Part shown: piece after piece, positions 25,930 through 36,341 of the stretch
Layout of the letters: every line of letters starts with the position of its first letter
Position numbering within the stretch: position 1 is the stretch's first letter
Source: Paenibacillus tundrae
GTDB lineage: Bacteria; Bacillota; Bacilli; Paenibacillales; Paenibacillaceae
DNA length: 64,000 nt
Reading direction: 5' to 3'
Assembly: GCF_036884255.1 (NCBI RefSeq)
Contig: NZ_CP145605.1
Span: 496,001-560,000, forward strand
Translations under genes and position numbers: made by a program
The notes under the pieces: model-generated
What the model was told of the DNA's origin: nothing
What the model saw: the letters and a program-made list of their open reading frames with translations, nothing else
The model's database searches: none

Positions 25930-26829
25930 CTACTCGTCCACTTTGGCACCGGATTTGCGTGTTGTGCTCACTTCGGTCTCCGTAGAAACTTCCTTAGCTG
26001 GCTCTAGCTCTGTATGCCCAGCGTAAGGACGTTCACTACGAGAACTTGTACCGGTCAGACGGAAACCGGATACGAACAATATGAGCTGCAAGCCCAGCGT
26101 GTAAGGAGCGGCTACAGGTCCAATGAGGTGCAGGAGAGAGCAGAGTGCAATGAGCGCATATAACACCTTGGTCATCGTGCCTGAAGCACCTGGTGTCCTG
26201 CGGCGAGGACTAGCCAAGAGCAGATAACCATAGAGCACCGTAATACATAGGGAGATGAAGCGAATCCAGAATAATGCGTTGACCCAGCCATGCCAGAACG
26301 GTTGATTCAGTCCTTGCTGAACAATGATGAAATCAGCGATCAGATACAGCAATGCCGCTACAGCAAGAGGCTCGACCGCAGGGCGAATCACATTCCAGAC
26401 GGCTTCCCACCAATGCACTGAGTGTGCCTGGCTGCGGAGTTCTTCCGATAGGCTGGAGCTTTCTCGCTCTAGAGCTCTATGCATTAAGGTTAGCCGCGCA
26501 GGATCTGGGTCTTGAATGCAGCTACGAATCTGATCCTGAAGCTGTGGTGATAGGCTAACTGCTGTTCTACACGCCAGCATGGCGTTAAGTAATTCGTGCT
26601 GCTCAGCTTCCGTGCGTGTAGATTGTGTGTTTTCAATAAAAGTGAGTTGCCCGAGTAGTGGTGTCGTTATGTATAATGTATCTCGTATTGCTTGTGTTCT
26701 CCGGTCTCGGCTTCGTCTAATTTCGGTGGCAGACCATATGTATATGCCTAGGAAGATGGCAATGATTCCGAGCAATAAGGCTACGAAGCCTGGATATGAG
26801 AACAGAAATAGCATCCAACGTTGCAGCAC
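25930..26829 (-). CDS. Hypothetical multi-pass membrane protein
   Basis: 299 residues from the GTG at 26829, chosen because AAAGGAGG lies 7 nt upstream; the open frame to 27024 has no ribosome site. One helix lies near the N-terminus (FVALLLGIIAIFLGIYIW), then a cytosolic helical region of about 110 residues, then four helices (AVAALLYLIADFIIV, ISLCITVLYGYLLLA and two more), and a charged, Ser/Thr/Glu-rich tail. No known domain, catalytic motif or transporter signature is recognised. It stands alone. Confidence 0.7.
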   Translation of the reverse strand: MLQRWMLFLFSYPGFVALLLGIIAIFLGIYIWSATEIRRSRDRRTQAIRDTLYITTPLLGQLTFIENTQSTRTEAEQHELLNAMLACRTAVSLSPQLQDQIRSCIQDPDPARLTLMHRALERESSSLSEELRSQAHSVHWWEAVWNVIRPAVEPLAVAALLYLIADFIIVQQGLNQPFWHGWVNALFWIRFISLCITVLYGYLLLASPRRRTPGASGTMTKVLYALIALCSLLHLIGPVAAPYTLGLQLILFVSGFRLTGTSSRSERPYAGHTELEPAKEVSTETEVSTTRKSGAKVDE

Positions 26830-26936
26830 AGTTGTTCCTCCTTTGTACGAAAGTTGGGCGTAGCGTAAACCCCGGTAATATAAGCTTCTCTCACTATTAC
26901 ACAGGAAGTAGTTGAGTTCAAGCAGAAAGATGGGAA

Positions 26937-27119
26937 ATGGAAGAAGAGCAGCAACGTTTATATGATACGGCTCTGGAAGAGATTGAACGGAACAAGGGAG
27001 AAGAATATTCTTACGACGATGCACGCGAACTTGTAGATCAGGGGAAGACCATGGCTAGTGGATCGTGGAAGATGCAGGTGGATGATCAAGGGGTCGGTTG
27101 TGGCTCGGTCAGTTACTGA
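26937..27119 (+). CDS. Small hypothetical protein
   Basis: 60 residues, acidic and helical (MEEEQQRLYDTALEEIERNK, DDARELVDQGK). The ribosome site is weak (AAAGATGGGA), so the call rests on its protein-like composition. Divergent from the membrane-protein gene, with a 100-bp gap. No family recognised. Confidence 0.45.
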   Translation: MEEEQQRLYDTALEEIERNKGEEYSYDDARELVDQGKTMASGSWKMQVDDQGVGCGSVSY

Positions 27120-27239
27120 TAGACCTATCCTATCAATGGATAATACCTACTTATATTCCACCTGTGTTATTGTTAAAATCATGGCATAAGGTAACAAGAG
27201 TACAACTGTAATTTAGTATATTGGGGAGGGGTTAATTTC

Positions 27240-27653
27240 ATGGATCACGTTATCGTTGAACACGCACCACCAGCTGTAGCCGAGTATTTATCTTTGCGAG
27301 AGATTGCAGGGATGAGTCCGAGAAGCCGTGAGGGCGCTGAGCGAGGATTGCCGAACAGTCTATTTGCAGTGTGTTTGCGACAAGATGATGTGCTTATTGG
27401 TATGGGACGAGTGGTGGGAGACGATGGTTGTTTCTATCAAGTGGTCGATATCGTTGTACATCCAGATGAGCAGGGAAAAGGGTACGGCAAGCTGATTATG
27501 AACGAGATCATGAAGTATCTAAAAGAGAACGTACCTGCCCGTGCACTGGTGAGCCTACTTGCGGATGTTCCAGCCGATCGATTGTATGCTCAATTTGGCT
27601 TCGAATATACTAGCCCACAATCAGAAGGTATGTGGTGGAGACAAGAAGGATAG
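27240..27653 (+). CDS. GNAT-family N-acetyltransferase
   Basis: 137 residues of the GNAT fold. Acetyl-CoA binding motif A is VVDIVVHPDEQGKGYGKLIM, with the Q-x-x-G-x-G loop as EQGKGYG. The C-terminal LYAQFGFEYTSP is the usual motif B tail. GGGGAGGGG is 7 nt before the ATG. The acceptor is unknown; related small GNATs of Bacillales act on amines or small molecules. Confidence 0.87.
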   Translation: MDHVIVEHAPPAVAEYLSLREIAGMSPRSREGAERGLPNSLFAVCLRQDDVLIGMGRVVGDDGCFYQVVDIVVHPDEQGKGYGKLIMNEIMKYLKENVPARALVSLLADVPADRLYAQFGFEYTSPQSEGMWWRQEG

Positions 27654-28133
27654 CTTGTTCAACACCATACATAATGAATGAGGTTACAAGATCACTATGG
27701 AAAACTATCTACAGTAATCCAGATACAGAATAGAGAACCGCTGTTTACTTGCAGGATTTCATTAAAATTGAGCTGGTGCATGGTGTGATTCAGCATGGGC
27801 TGGTTTGATTTTTTGAAATGAACGATCGCTAAATTAATGGATAGGCTATAGGAGGCCGCATATGCGGCTTTTTTTGTCATTACCGAAAGTATACTTCATT
27901 AAGTTATTGCAGTTTGTGCGAATTACCTTAGTTAGCATCCTTGGAATGTTCCAGGTTACGGGTGCTTGATGGGGCAAAAACAGAGGACTGGATGAATTCA
28001 TCGCTATTCACCGTTTACAAGCGAGGCTGTTCGGTTTAAGATGGCGTGAGCCGTTTAAGGTTATAATAGTAGATTAGGTATCACAATAACGGTACATTCG
28101 CATAATGAAATATATAGAAAAGAGGGATTAGAT
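27654..28133. other. 480-bp intergenic region
   Basis: Contains a hairpin GCCGCATATGCGGC (27855-27868) followed by seven T (27869-27875), a good intrinsic terminator, 200 bp past the GNAT stop. A TATAAT at 28062-28067 may be the -10 of the next gene. No other feature is recognised. Confidence 0.5.
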
Positions 28134-28766
28134 ATGAAAGTAGCTATTTTTGGAGCAACCGGAGCAATTGGAAAGACAATCTTGTGGGAGTTAATGGATC
28201 GTGGGCATGAAGTGACTGCGATTGTTCGTGACCCGTCGAAAGTTGAGATGAAGCATGAGCGTCTGCGTGTTGAACAAGGAGATTTGCTTAACCCGGATCA
28301 GGTGGCTGATTTTACAGCGGGTCAGGAAGCGGTAGTGAGTGCTTATGGTCCGAAATTTGGCTCCGAGGAAGAGTTGCTTGAAGTTACACGTTCCCTTATT
28401 GAGGGTGTTCGACGTGGTAAAGCGGCTCGTCTCGTGGTTGTTGGTGGAGCGGGAAGCTTGCTAACGGATTCAAATGTAATGCTGATGGACACACCAGGGT
28501 TCCCTGAAGAAGTCAAACCGCTGGCGAAGGCTCATGCAGATGCATATGGGATCCTTGCGGAATCGGATATTAACTGGACCTATATGAGCCCAGCAGCGAC
28601 GATTACGACAGGACAACGGACAGGTCAATTCCGAATCGGGATGAATCGTGTTGTAACGGATGATCTTGGCGAGAGCACGATATCAATTGGTGACTTTGCG
28701 GCGGCTCTGGTGGACGAGCTGGATGATCCACAATTTATTCAATCCCGCTTTACGGTAGCGTACTAA
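28134..28766 (+). CDS. NAD(P)-binding SDR-like protein (NmrA/YwnB type)
   Basis: 210 residues. The Rossmann start is GATGAIG (8-14), followed by VTAIVRDPSKV (NADP-preferring Arg after strand 2), LVVVGGAGSLL and the substrate-side WTYMSPAA. It lacks the Tyr-x-x-x-Lys of classical SDRs, as atypical SDRs of the NmrA group do, so it may be a redox sensor or reductase. AAAAGAGGGA precedes the ATG. It is not clearly in an operon. Confidence 0.85.
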   Translation: MKVAIFGATGAIGKTILWELMDRGHEVTAIVRDPSKVEMKHERLRVEQGDLLNPDQVADFTAGQEAVVSAYGPKFGSEEELLEVTRSLIEGVRRGKAARLVVVGGAGSLLTDSNVMLMDTPGFPEEVKPLAKAHADAYGILAESDINWTYMSPAATITTGQRTGQFRIGMNRVVTDDLGESTISIGDFAAALVDELDDPQFIQSRFTVAY

Positions 28767-28845
28767 TTGTTGTAAGAGAGCACATCTAATGTAACAAAGA
28801 ATACAGAAGCACGAATTCCTTGTAATATGCTTGGGGAGGGATGAG

Positions 28846-30516
28846 TTGTTGTATATCGTTACGGCAGAACAGATGAGAAGCATCGACGAGCATACGATTC
28901 ATACACTAGGCATTCCTGCGGCGAGCCTGATGGAGAATGCGGGAAGAGCTGTTGCGGAAGAAGTCATTCGGCTGTGCCGAGAAGAGCAGACACATGTTAG
29001 AGCAGGACGTATGGATCAGTCCAAAAGAGGACAGACCCGGGCGCACACAGGGCCCGGGGATTGGCCTGGACGAGGTGGCGACATCACCGCCGATTCGGCG
29101 CTGGCGATGGAGCAACCGGGTGATCAGCAGTGGTACATGCTGATCGGCAAGGGCAATAATGGCGGCGACGGGCTGGTGGCGGCGCGCCATTTGTTTGGAG
29201 CGGGGCTCGGCGTGACTTTGGTCTACGCCGATGCACCAGAGGCACTGCGGGGCGAAGCCGCAGTGCAACGGGATGCCGCCGCGCAGCTCGGCATCCCTGC
29301 CCTTGTCCACGGGCGCGAAGCCGTGGACTTCAGCCGGTGCACAGGCATCGTAGATGCGTTGCTGGGCACTGGCTCGCGGGGGGCGCCGCGCGGAGCTTAC
29401 GCGGCGCTGATTGAGGCGGCGAACGACAGCGGTAAGCCTGTCGTGTCTGCCGATGTGCCAAGTGGGCTGAATGCCGACACCGGGGAGGTATTCGAGCCCT
29501 GCATTCAAGCCCGGGTGACCGTATGTCTCGCGCTGCTTAAGCGCGGGCTGGTGCAGTACCCGGGCGCTTCTGCCGCGGGGCGCATTGTAGTGCGCGCCAT
29601 CGGCATTCCCACGCGGCTTGCGCCAGAGCATAGCTCCTCGGTCCGTCTGCTGACGGACGAGGTGCTGCGCCGTGCGCTGCGCGTGGACACTAGCCGTCTC
29701 CGGGCACCGGACGGCCATAAGGGCACCTACGGCCATGTACTATTGGCCGCAGGAAGTCTGCCGATGAGCGGCGCTGGCCTGCTCTCGGCGAAGGCCGCGC
29801 TGCGCGCAGGCTGCGGGCTCGCCACATGGGCGCTGCCCGCGGCATTACTGCCGCATGTCATCGGCACCGTGCCTGAGCTCATGCTCGCCGCCGCTGCCGA
29901 TGGCAACAGCGGCGAATGGAACGCGGCTTCCGCAGACGCTGTGCTGCACCTGGCGGAGAGCCGCGACGTGCTCGCGACCGGCCCTGGGCTCGGTCGCTTC
30001 AAGGGCGACACAGACTGGCTGCGCCGTCTGTGGCAACAGACGGATCGCCCGCTCGTTATTGACGCGGACGCCCTCAACATGCTGGCAGACGCTGGCCCAC
30101 AGGGGCCTCGCGACTGGGGCAAGCGAAGTGCGGCGACAATCCTGACGCCGCACCCTGGCGAGATGGGTCGATTGCAGGGCATATCGACCCCGGAGGTGCA
30201 GCGTGATCGAATTGAACACGCTGCACGGTACGCCCGCGAGCAGGGCGTGACCCTTGTGCTCAAGGGAGCACGAACGGTCATCGCAACGCCATCCGGCGAG
30301 GCGTACATTAACACCACCGGACACGCCGGCATGGCGACTGGCGGTGCCGGTGACGTGTTGACCGGCATCATCGCCGGTCTGCTCGCCCAAGGGCTTGGCG
30401 CGGAGCAGGCTGCCGCGTTCGGCGTATATCTGCATGGTGAAGCCGCCGAACGAGCTGCCTTGCTCCGCGGTGATCCAGCGTCTCTTCTCGCAGGAGATAT
30501 TATCGACGCACTGTGA
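28846..30516 (+). CDS. nnr: Bifunctional NAD(P)HX epimerase/dehydratase
   Basis: 556 residues from the TTG at 28846 (GGGGAGGG upstream). The N-terminal YjeF domain epimerises and the C-terminal ribokinase-like domain dehydrates the damaged cofactor NAD(P)HX, restoring NAD(P)H. Seen are IGKGNNGGDG in domain 1, LAGD- and ATGPGLGR-type segments, ILTPHPGEM and the catalytic GGAGDVLTG in domain 2. About 45 residues rich in Gly, Arg and Asp (about 48-92) are inserted before WYMLIGKG. From about 29,040 to 30,500 the DNA is much richer in G+C than its surroundings. The first 200 bp are normal. Confidence 0.93.
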   Translation: MLYIVTAEQMRSIDEHTIHTLGIPAASLMENAGRAVAEEVIRLCREEQTHVRAGRMDQSKRGQTRAHTGPGDWPGRGGDITADSALAMEQPGDQQWYMLIGKGNNGGDGLVAARHLFGAGLGVTLVYADAPEALRGEAAVQRDAAAQLGIPALVHGREAVDFSRCTGIVDALLGTGSRGAPRGAYAALIEAANDSGKPVVSADVPSGLNADTGEVFEPCIQARVTVCLALLKRGLVQYPGASAAGRIVVRAIGIPTRLAPEHSSSVRLLTDEVLRRALRVDTSRLRAPDGHKGTYGHVLLAAGSLPMSGAGLLSAKAALRAGCGLATWALPAALLPHVIGTVPELMLAAAADGNSGEWNAASADAVLHLAESRDVLATGPGLGRFKGDTDWLRRLWQQTDRPLVIDADALNMLADAGPQGPRDWGKRSAATILTPHPGEMGRLQGISTPEVQRDRIEHAARYAREQGVTLVLKGARTVIATPSGEAYINTTGHAGMATGGAGDVLTGIIAGLLAQGLGAEQAAAFGVYLHGEAAERAALLRGDPASLLAGDIIDAL

Positions 30517-30993
30517 TGTGTATTTCCCAGCACATGTTGCCTTGCTTCATGGACAAGGGAGGTCAGGCACAAACACACGCTGGGTGCGATAATATCTTCT
30601 ATCGTACGGGCATCACACCAGCAACCGACCGGATTACACGACCAATCACCATCAACAAACCGTAAACAAACGCAAATAAAACTTAAAAACCTCCCGTCTC
30701 TCTCATCAAGAGAAACGGGAGGTTTTCCATTATTCCATCATGTATACGCAAATCCTTCTAACGAACACAGCTTATCCAGCTAAACTAAACCAAGCCAAAT
30801 CACGATCAGAAGAACCTAACTTAAACAAGCTTGCCATCACTTTACATTCAACCTGCTCGTTCACCCTAATCTTCAAGCTCAATGTTTAACCCCACACACG
30901 GAACCAATCCGAAAGGTACGATTTAAACTACCAAGCTATCTACCCAGCTGTACCAAATACACTTACTTTACGAACGTCTAATGTAGCGCCTAC
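30517..30993. other. Intergenic region with a terminator
   Basis: AAAACCTCCCGT (30686-30697) pairs with ACGGGAGGTTTT (30715-30726), extended inside by TCTCT/AGAGA; this strong stem ends the nnr and MCP transcripts on either side. The remaining 260 bp (30727-30990) are A/C-rich and show nothing recognisable. Confidence 0.7.
30686..30726. terminator. Bidirectional intrinsic terminator
   Basis: A 12-bp perfect outer stem with A-rich and T-rich flanks on both sides, between convergent genes. Confidence 0.88.
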
Positions 30994-32646
30994 CTATAAA
31001 CGAAACCGCTGTAATTCCTCATGCATCTCTGCACTGATCTCTCGGAGTGATTTCACCTTGAGACTTGCTTCAGCGAAGGAGCGCTGTTGCTCCGTCGTAG
31101 AGGCCGTAATCTCTTCACTGCTCGCAGCCGATTGTTCGGTGATGGCACTGATATTCTCAATGGCATGCTGCACTTGGGAACTAAGTTCATTCGAATGCTG
31201 CATCTCCTCGGCAAGCTGGTGGATACCTGTACTGATACGCTCTGCACTTTGGCGAATCGCAGCGAAGGATTCCCGCGTCTGTCCAGTGGCCTCTTCCTGC
31301 TGAGCAAAGAGCTGCATGCTTTGTGCTACAGAGCCCTTAACCTTCTCCATAGATGTCGTAATCTCATCCACAGCCGCATAGATCTGTTTCACTGACTGTG
31401 CGGACTGCTCGGCGAGCTTGTTCACTTCATTGGCGACAACGGCAAACCCACGTCCAGCTTCACCTGCCCGAGCTGCCTCAATGGAAGCATTTAACGATAG
31501 GAGCGTCGTCTGCTTCGCGATTTCCGAGACGTATCCAGTCATGGTGGTGATGCGCTCGGCGCTTTCCTCCAGTTCCAGTACCGTCTGTTCCACCTCAGAC
31601 ATCGCCAGACGATTCACCTCAGCGAGACGAAGTTGTTCGGCGATCGCCTTATTGCCTTCCTCAACAGTATTCAATACCTCACGGCCATCTATAGCTGATT
31701 GGGAAGTAGCCTCCAGGTTGCTATTGAAAGTGTGCTGCATCTTGTCTACGACCATCACGGTTTCGCTCAAGTCCTCCGCAATTTTCTGGCTGCCAATCGA
31801 CAGCTCTTCGGTGGTACGAGAGACTTGTTGCACAATGGCCTGAGACGTATCATTGCCACGATCGATATCCTGCGCCATTTGATCAACACGGTTCCCGGCT
31901 GTACCGATCGATTGAATGATTCCGCGAATATTGCTGGTCATTAGGCGGAAGGAGCGACTGAGGTCATCAAGCTCGTCTTTGCCTTTGGCTTCGGGTAATT
32001 GTCCGGTCAGGTCGCCGTCGGCAATTTGTCCTGCGGCGACTTTTAACGTACCGATACGCTTGGCGATCTGGCGGGAAGTGTACATATTGAACAGCATGAC
32101 CGCAACGAGCAATACGATGGCACCGCCGAGAGCGACCTGCCACGTTTGCTGAATGTTACGTTCCAGTTCAACAGTATATTGATCGTACCGTTCTCGGGTA
32201 ATCTCATCCAACATATAGATATCATTCTGTATACCTCGAACTCGTGTACTGTAGCGTTTGGCTTCCGCACTATTCATACTGCTCATCGCTTCAGTGGCAC
32301 CTTGACTAAGTGTTGCTAATTTTGTTTGGATCGTCTGAATGAGTTCAAGCTGCCGATCCGTTTCTAGCAATCCATCCGTAAGCTCCTGAATCATCGTTTG
32401 ACCATCTTCGAGTAAACGGATGACCGCATCCTGATTACCTGCCGTCATGGAGAACGAATAGACATCCAGCGCTTGCTGGATCTGAATCTGATTGGCATTT
32501 AGTTCACTAACCTTGAGCATGGCAGGTACTAGATTTTGATTTTTGGCATTCATGCCAAGCAATTCCATAATGATATAAGCTACCAGCGCAAGGCATAGAA
32601 GTAGCGAGATTAGAGCGTTAAGTAACAGTTTCCCCTGTAATTTCAT
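30994..32646 (-). CDS. Methyl-accepting chemotaxis protein
   Basis: 550 residues. Helix 1 (about 8-31), an extracellular four-helix-type sensor of 135 residues, helix 2 (about 170-190), HAMP (190-245) and the coiled-coil signalling domain. The tip that binds CheA/CheW is in [26 protein letters not shown] and [15 protein letters not shown]. It lies 29 bp after a BMP-family lipoprotein gene, in the same operon. The small extracellular domain may read the state of that lipoprotein instead of binding a ligand directly; this is inferred from the pairing. Confidence 0.92.
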   Translation of the reverse strand: MKLQGKLLLNALISLLLCLALVAYIIMELLGMNAKNQNLVPAMLKVSELNANQIQIQQALDVYSFSMTAGNQDAVIRLLEDGQTMIQELTDGLLETDRQLELIQTIQTKLATLSQGATEAMSSMNSAEAKRYSTRVRGIQNDIYMLDEITRERYDQYTVELERNIQQTWQVALGGAIVLLVAVMLFNMYTSRQIAKRIGTLKVAAGQIADGDLTGQLPEAKGKDELDDLSRSFRLMTSNIRGIIQSIGTAGNRVDQMAQDIDRGNDTSQAIVQQVSRTTEELSIGSQKIAEDLSETVMVVDKMQHTFNSNLEATSQSAIDGREVLNTVEEGNKAIAEQLRLAEVNRLAMSEVEQTVLELEESAERITTMTGYVSEIAKQTTLLSLNASIEAARAGEAGRGFAVVANEVNKLAEQSAQSVKQIYAAVDEITTSMEKVKGSVAQSMQLFAQQEEATGQTRESFAAIRQSAERISTGIHQLAEEMQHSNELSSQVQHAIENISAITEQSAASSEEITASTTEQQRSFAEASLKVKSLREISAEMHEELQRFRL

Positions 32647-32675
32647 ATGTGCGTACCTCCTCGAATCCGCTTGAG

Positions 32676-33683
32676 TTATTGATCCAGCTTAATTTTGATT
32701 TGACCGGATGAGATCTGAGTTTTCAGATCCTCGAAGGTTTGCTGCTCTTCATCACTGAGCGTGATATTATGTAGAGCGGTTAGGCCTACGGCGTTCTCAG
32801 CCAGACCCTCGACAATTTCCTTTTGAGGGAAGGCGTGTTTATTTTGAATGAACGTGTGAACGGCATTGTAGATGGATACATCCACATTTTTCAACATCGA
32901 TGTCAGAATCGCTTTTTCCGCCAAAAAGAATTGATCTGTATCTACGCCAATCGCGTATTTCCCTAATTTCTGAATCTCCGTGAGTGCGCCGACCCCGGTT
33001 AAGCCAGCAGCCACATAGATCACATCAGCACCATTCTCCTGGATCAGTTGTGCAGCAAGTTCCTCACCCAGTTTGGCATTTCCAAAGTCTCCAGCGTAAA
33101 TAATATCTACCTTTGCATCCGGGTTGGCAGCGAGTACGCCTTGTTCGAATCCCTGCTCAAAATTGCGAAGCACAGGAATCTCCATGCCGCCTAAGAAGCC
33201 AACATGATCTTCAGTGGTCGCCATCCCGGCAATAATGCCTGCGAGATAACTACCTTCTTCTGCCCGGAACGAGATGGAGGCGATGTTGGGCAGTTCGGAC
33301 TGACTATCAATCAGCAGGAATTGCTGATCAGGGTACTTCGTCGCTACTTTCTCCATATCGGCTTGAATGGTATCGCTCAGACCGATAATCAGGTCGAATT
33401 TGGCTTCTGCAAATTGTTCAAAGGAAGCTTCAGCAGACAGCTTCTCATTAGGTTCACGATAGTCAAAGACAATGCTATTCTCATCCCTCGCTCGAACAAG
33501 CCCATCAAAGGCAGCATCATTGAAGGAGCGATCCCCCAGACCAACTTCCGTCATCACGATGCCAACCTTCGTTCTGGTTTCCGTTGCCGTTGATGTAGGA
33601 TTTACTGAGCATGCTCCCAGAACGAACACCATTAGGATTAAAATCATGGTGAGCCCTACGCGGGTGGTATGGTTTGTTTTCAT
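32676..33683 (-). CDS. BMP-family substrate-binding lipoprotein (PnrA/Med-like)
   Basis: 335 residues from the ATG at 33683 (GAGGG 10 nt upstream; the longer frame to 33740 has none). Signal peptide with lipobox LGAC, then the BMP fold: [77 protein letters not shown] proteins bind nucleosides for ABC uptake, or act as regulators like Med. Here no ABC permease or ATPase follows; a chemoreceptor does. It may present a nucleoside-like ligand to that receptor. Confidence 0.9.
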   Translation of the reverse strand: MKTNHTTRVGLTMILILMVFVLGACSVNPTSTATETRTKVGIVMTEVGLGDRSFNDAAFDGLVRARDENSIVFDYREPNEKLSAEASFEQFAEAKFDLIIGLSDTIQADMEKVATKYPDQQFLLIDSQSELPNIASISFRAEEGSYLAGIIAGMATTEDHVGFLGGMEIPVLRNFEQGFEQGVLAANPDAKVDIIYAGDFGNAKLGEELAAQLIQENGADVIYVAAGLTGVGALTEIQKLGKYAIGVDTDQFFLAEKAILTSMLKNVDVSIYNAVHTFIQNKHAFPQKEIVEGLAENAVGLTALHNITLSDEEQQTFEDLKTQISSGQIKIKLDQ

Positions 33684-34335
33684 GTGTGATACCCTCATTT
33701 CTGTCATGACAAAGTTTGATTGTAGTGTCTTCTTGAACACATAGGAAAAACATCTAGCCGAGAGATATTGCAGAAATAATATGGATAGGGAGTATTTCCC
33801 CTTATCTATATCGGATAGAGATGCACTGTGTTTTATGGTAGGTGCTGAAAATTTACGAAAATATAACCTAATTTCATGAATTATACATTCAATTTACATT
33901 TCTTGATGTAACCATATGTATATACGCTTATACAAGTTGTTTGCTGATGTAAAACTAGGAAGTGTCTTACATCTCATTTAAGGATATCTTCCGCCACCCG
34001 TTTGCTGCTTGCTGCGTCACGTTCTCTAGACATAACCCGATACACTTGCGAGAAACTCTCTCGCCTACAACATAATTCCGACAAAATATGCTCCTTTCGG
34101 AGTGATAAGAGACACCTCAGGAAAACGAAAAAAACCAAGCGGAGATTATATGAATCTTCTCTACTTGGCTCTGATTGACAGTTTGCCTTATGAATATGAT
34201 GTGCCATGTGTTATACAGCGTAATGAATGACTACAGCAGTACAAGCATATCCCATTAGAGGATCATATGGAGATGCGTACTCATTTTCTCACATTCATCA
34301 TCCTGTGCCGTGAACACCGTGGTACCGAGGCAAGT
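33684..34335. other. 650-bp intergenic region with the ggt terminator
   Basis: Upstream of the BMP gene this region is AT-rich (33770-33960) and holds its promoter, which I could not fix. At 34134-34168 an imperfect stem (CCAAG...GGAGATT with AATCTTCTC...CTTGG) is followed on the minus strand by TTTTTTTCGTTTT and probably ends the ggt transcript. No credible ORF. Confidence 0.5.
34126..34168 (-). terminator. Probable terminator of ggt
   Basis: On the minus strand a CCAAG...CTTGG stem with an AGAAGATT/AATCTCC interior is followed by seven T. It is about 170 bp past the ggt stop. Confidence 0.65.
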
Positions 34336-35946
34336 CTACCAGGCAGCAATGGTGCCATCTGCTCGACTTTCCGTTCCTCCGCATAATACACCATTGTCAG
34401 GGTTACGCCAGATGATCTGACCACGACCGAACTGGGACGGATCGACCTGCACCTGGATATCATGCCCTTTACGGGCGAGTGCTTGTGCAATATGCTGCGG
34501 GAAGTCTGGTTCTACAAGAATGGTTTTGCCCTTGGTCCACTGCCAGCGAGGGGAATCCAGTGCGGCCTGCGGATTCAGATGGTAATCGACCGTGTTCATC
34601 ACGACCTGCACATGACCCTGCGGCTGCATGAAACCACCCATGACACCAAATGGCCCAACGGCTTGATTACCCCGCGTGAGAAAGCCTGGAATAATCGTAT
34701 GATACGTCCGTTTGCCAGGCTCTAGTGCATTCGCATGAGTCGTATCCAGTGAGAAATTATGCCCACGGTTTTGCAGCGCAATGCCTGTACCCGGCACAAC
34801 GAGTCCTGAGCCAAAGCCCATATAGTTACTCTGAATAAAGGAAACCATATTACCCTCACCATCGGCTGTCGCGAGGTATACCGTTCCGCTTGCGCGCGGA
34901 TCACCTGCTTCCGGTGCACGTGCTGTATCACCAATGAGCTTGCGCCGTTCTTCTGCGTAGGCATCAGACAACAGCTCTTCCACCGTTACACCCATTTTAC
35001 GCTCTTCCGTAATGTACTTCTCTCCATCGGCAAAAGCCAGCTTCATCGCTTCAAGCTGTCGATGATAACCGAGAACAGATTCCTTCTCGTCAAAGTCATA
35101 CCCTTTCAACAGGTTGAGCGCTGCAAGGGCAATCAATCCCTGACCATTCGGCGGGATTTCCCATACATCGTATCCCCGATACGAGACCGAGATTGGATCG
35201 ACCCACTCTGGCTTGAACGCTGCAAGATCCTCTTTCGTCAGATAGCCACCATGCTCTGCTATAAAGTTATGGATGCGCTCTGCCAGTTCTCCTTCATAAA
35301 AGTCTCGCGCTTCGCTCTCGCCAATTCGGCGCAATGTTGCCGCATGATCCAGCGAGCGCCACAATTCGCCGGCGGCGGGTACGCGCCCGCCCGGAGCAAA
35401 TGTCTCAAACCACGCACGCCCTGCCTCGGCATTCCCCTGGCGTGCATAGATGTCGGCTGCCCGTGCCCAGTGACGGGCCAGCCCTGGCGCAAGCGGATAA
35501 CCTTCCTCCGCATAGCGGATGGCAGGTTCCAGCGCTTCCGCCAGCGTAAGCCGTCCAAAACGACGGCTTAGCTCAGCCCAACCCGCCGGTGCGCCAGGCA
35601 CCGTCACCGGAATAACGCCCAGCTTCGGCATCTCCGTATAGCCTGCCGCTTGAAGCGCCTCAATCGAAATGCTCTGAGGCGCAGGACCACTGGCATTCAG
35701 GCCATGCAGCTTGCCCTCTGTCCAGACGAGGGCAAAGGCATCGCCTCCAATGCCATTGGAGGTTGGCTCCAGCACGGTGAGTGCTGCCGCAGTTGCTATG
35801 GCGGCATCAATGGCATTGCCGCCTTTTTTCAATATCTCAAGACCAGCCTGTGAAGCGAGGGGCTGCGATGTAGCAACCATGCCTTGTTTGGCATAGACAG
35901 GTACACGGTAAGAGGAAAACGGTTGATAGAGTGGATCAAAATGCAT
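34336..35946 (-). CDS. Gamma-glutamyltransferase family protein (YwrD-like)
   Basis: 536 residues of the Ntn-hydrolase fold. The autoprocessing/catalytic Thr is T355 in ASGTVYLATADGEGN; GSGLVVPGTGIALQNRG and the PFGVMGGFMQPQGH glycine loop follow. It has no signal peptide, unlike secreted Ggt, and matches the cytosolic B. subtilis YwrD type in length and in the N-terminal YAKQGMVATSQPLASQAG. It should hydrolyse gamma-glutamyl amides such as glutathione-type compounds. The N-terminus is well placed for an ATG, though the ribosome site (AAGGAG) is about 7 nt upstream only on reading GACAAGGAGCTG. Monocistronic. Confidence 0.92.
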   Translation of the reverse strand: MHFDPLYQPFSSYRVPVYAKQGMVATSQPLASQAGLEILKKGGNAIDAAIATAAALTVLEPTSNGIGGDAFALVWTEGKLHGLNASGPAPQSISIEALQAAGYTEMPKLGVIPVTVPGAPAGWAELSRRFGRLTLAEALEPAIRYAEEGYPLAPGLARHWARAADIYARQGNAEAGRAWFETFAPGGRVPAAGELWRSLDHAATLRRIGESEARDFYEGELAERIHNFIAEHGGYLTKEDLAAFKPEWVDPISVSYRGYDVWEIPPNGQGLIALAALNLLKGYDFDEKESVLGYHRQLEAMKLAFADGEKYITEERKMGVTVEELLSDAYAEERRKLIGDTARAPEAGDPRASGTVYLATADGEGNMVSFIQSNYMGFGSGLVVPGTGIALQNRGHNFSLDTTHANALEPGKRTYHTIIPGFLTRGNQAVGPFGVMGGFMQPQGHVQVVMNTVDYHLNPQAALDSPRWQWTKGKTILVEPDFPQHIAQALARKGHDIQVQVDPSQFGRGQIIWRNPDNGVLCGGTESRADGTIAAW

Positions 35947-36341
35947 CAGACGTCAGCTCCTTGTCACAAGATGTCAGGTTCCGGTATAACCGAATAATCA
36001 CTTCTAACCCTCTTCGCAACGGAACAAGGGATATCCTGCTGATGGAGCCAAATTCACTCTGACATCAATGTTACAGCATGCCAGAAGTACAGCTGTAGCA
36101 TGTCCTATACGCACAACCAGAAGCTGTGCAATGCGCACAGCTCCCATCACGCATTACACAGCATTTATCCTTATCAAATGAATGAGCTACATACGGTGAA
36201 TCCAATTTACCTCAGTTGTAATCAAATGATCTCACTTTATTCTATTGTTACACTTGTTCAGCTCTGAGTACATCGTTTTCCGCCTGCAAATCTACAGTGG
36301 CTAGACATACGGCGCGGATAATTTTTGCCTACGTGAATACC
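35947..36341. other. 395-bp intergenic region
   Basis: Between ggt and the SDR gene. It must hold the ggt promoter. I see short repeated words (TACAGCATGCC, TACAGCTGTAGCATG) but no terminator, RNA or ORF that I can support. Confidence 0.35.

Noticed and set aside
25706..26026. 106-codon plus-strand ORF
   Set aside because: It overlaps the strong bidirectional terminator and runs antisense into a better-supported membrane-protein gene.
27796..27822. Eight-codon peptide MGWFDFLK before a terminator
   Set aside because: No ribosome site and too short to support.
29727..30578. Long antisense ORFs opposite nnr
   Set aside because: Shadows caused by high G+C in the coding strand; no ribosome sites or domain motifs.
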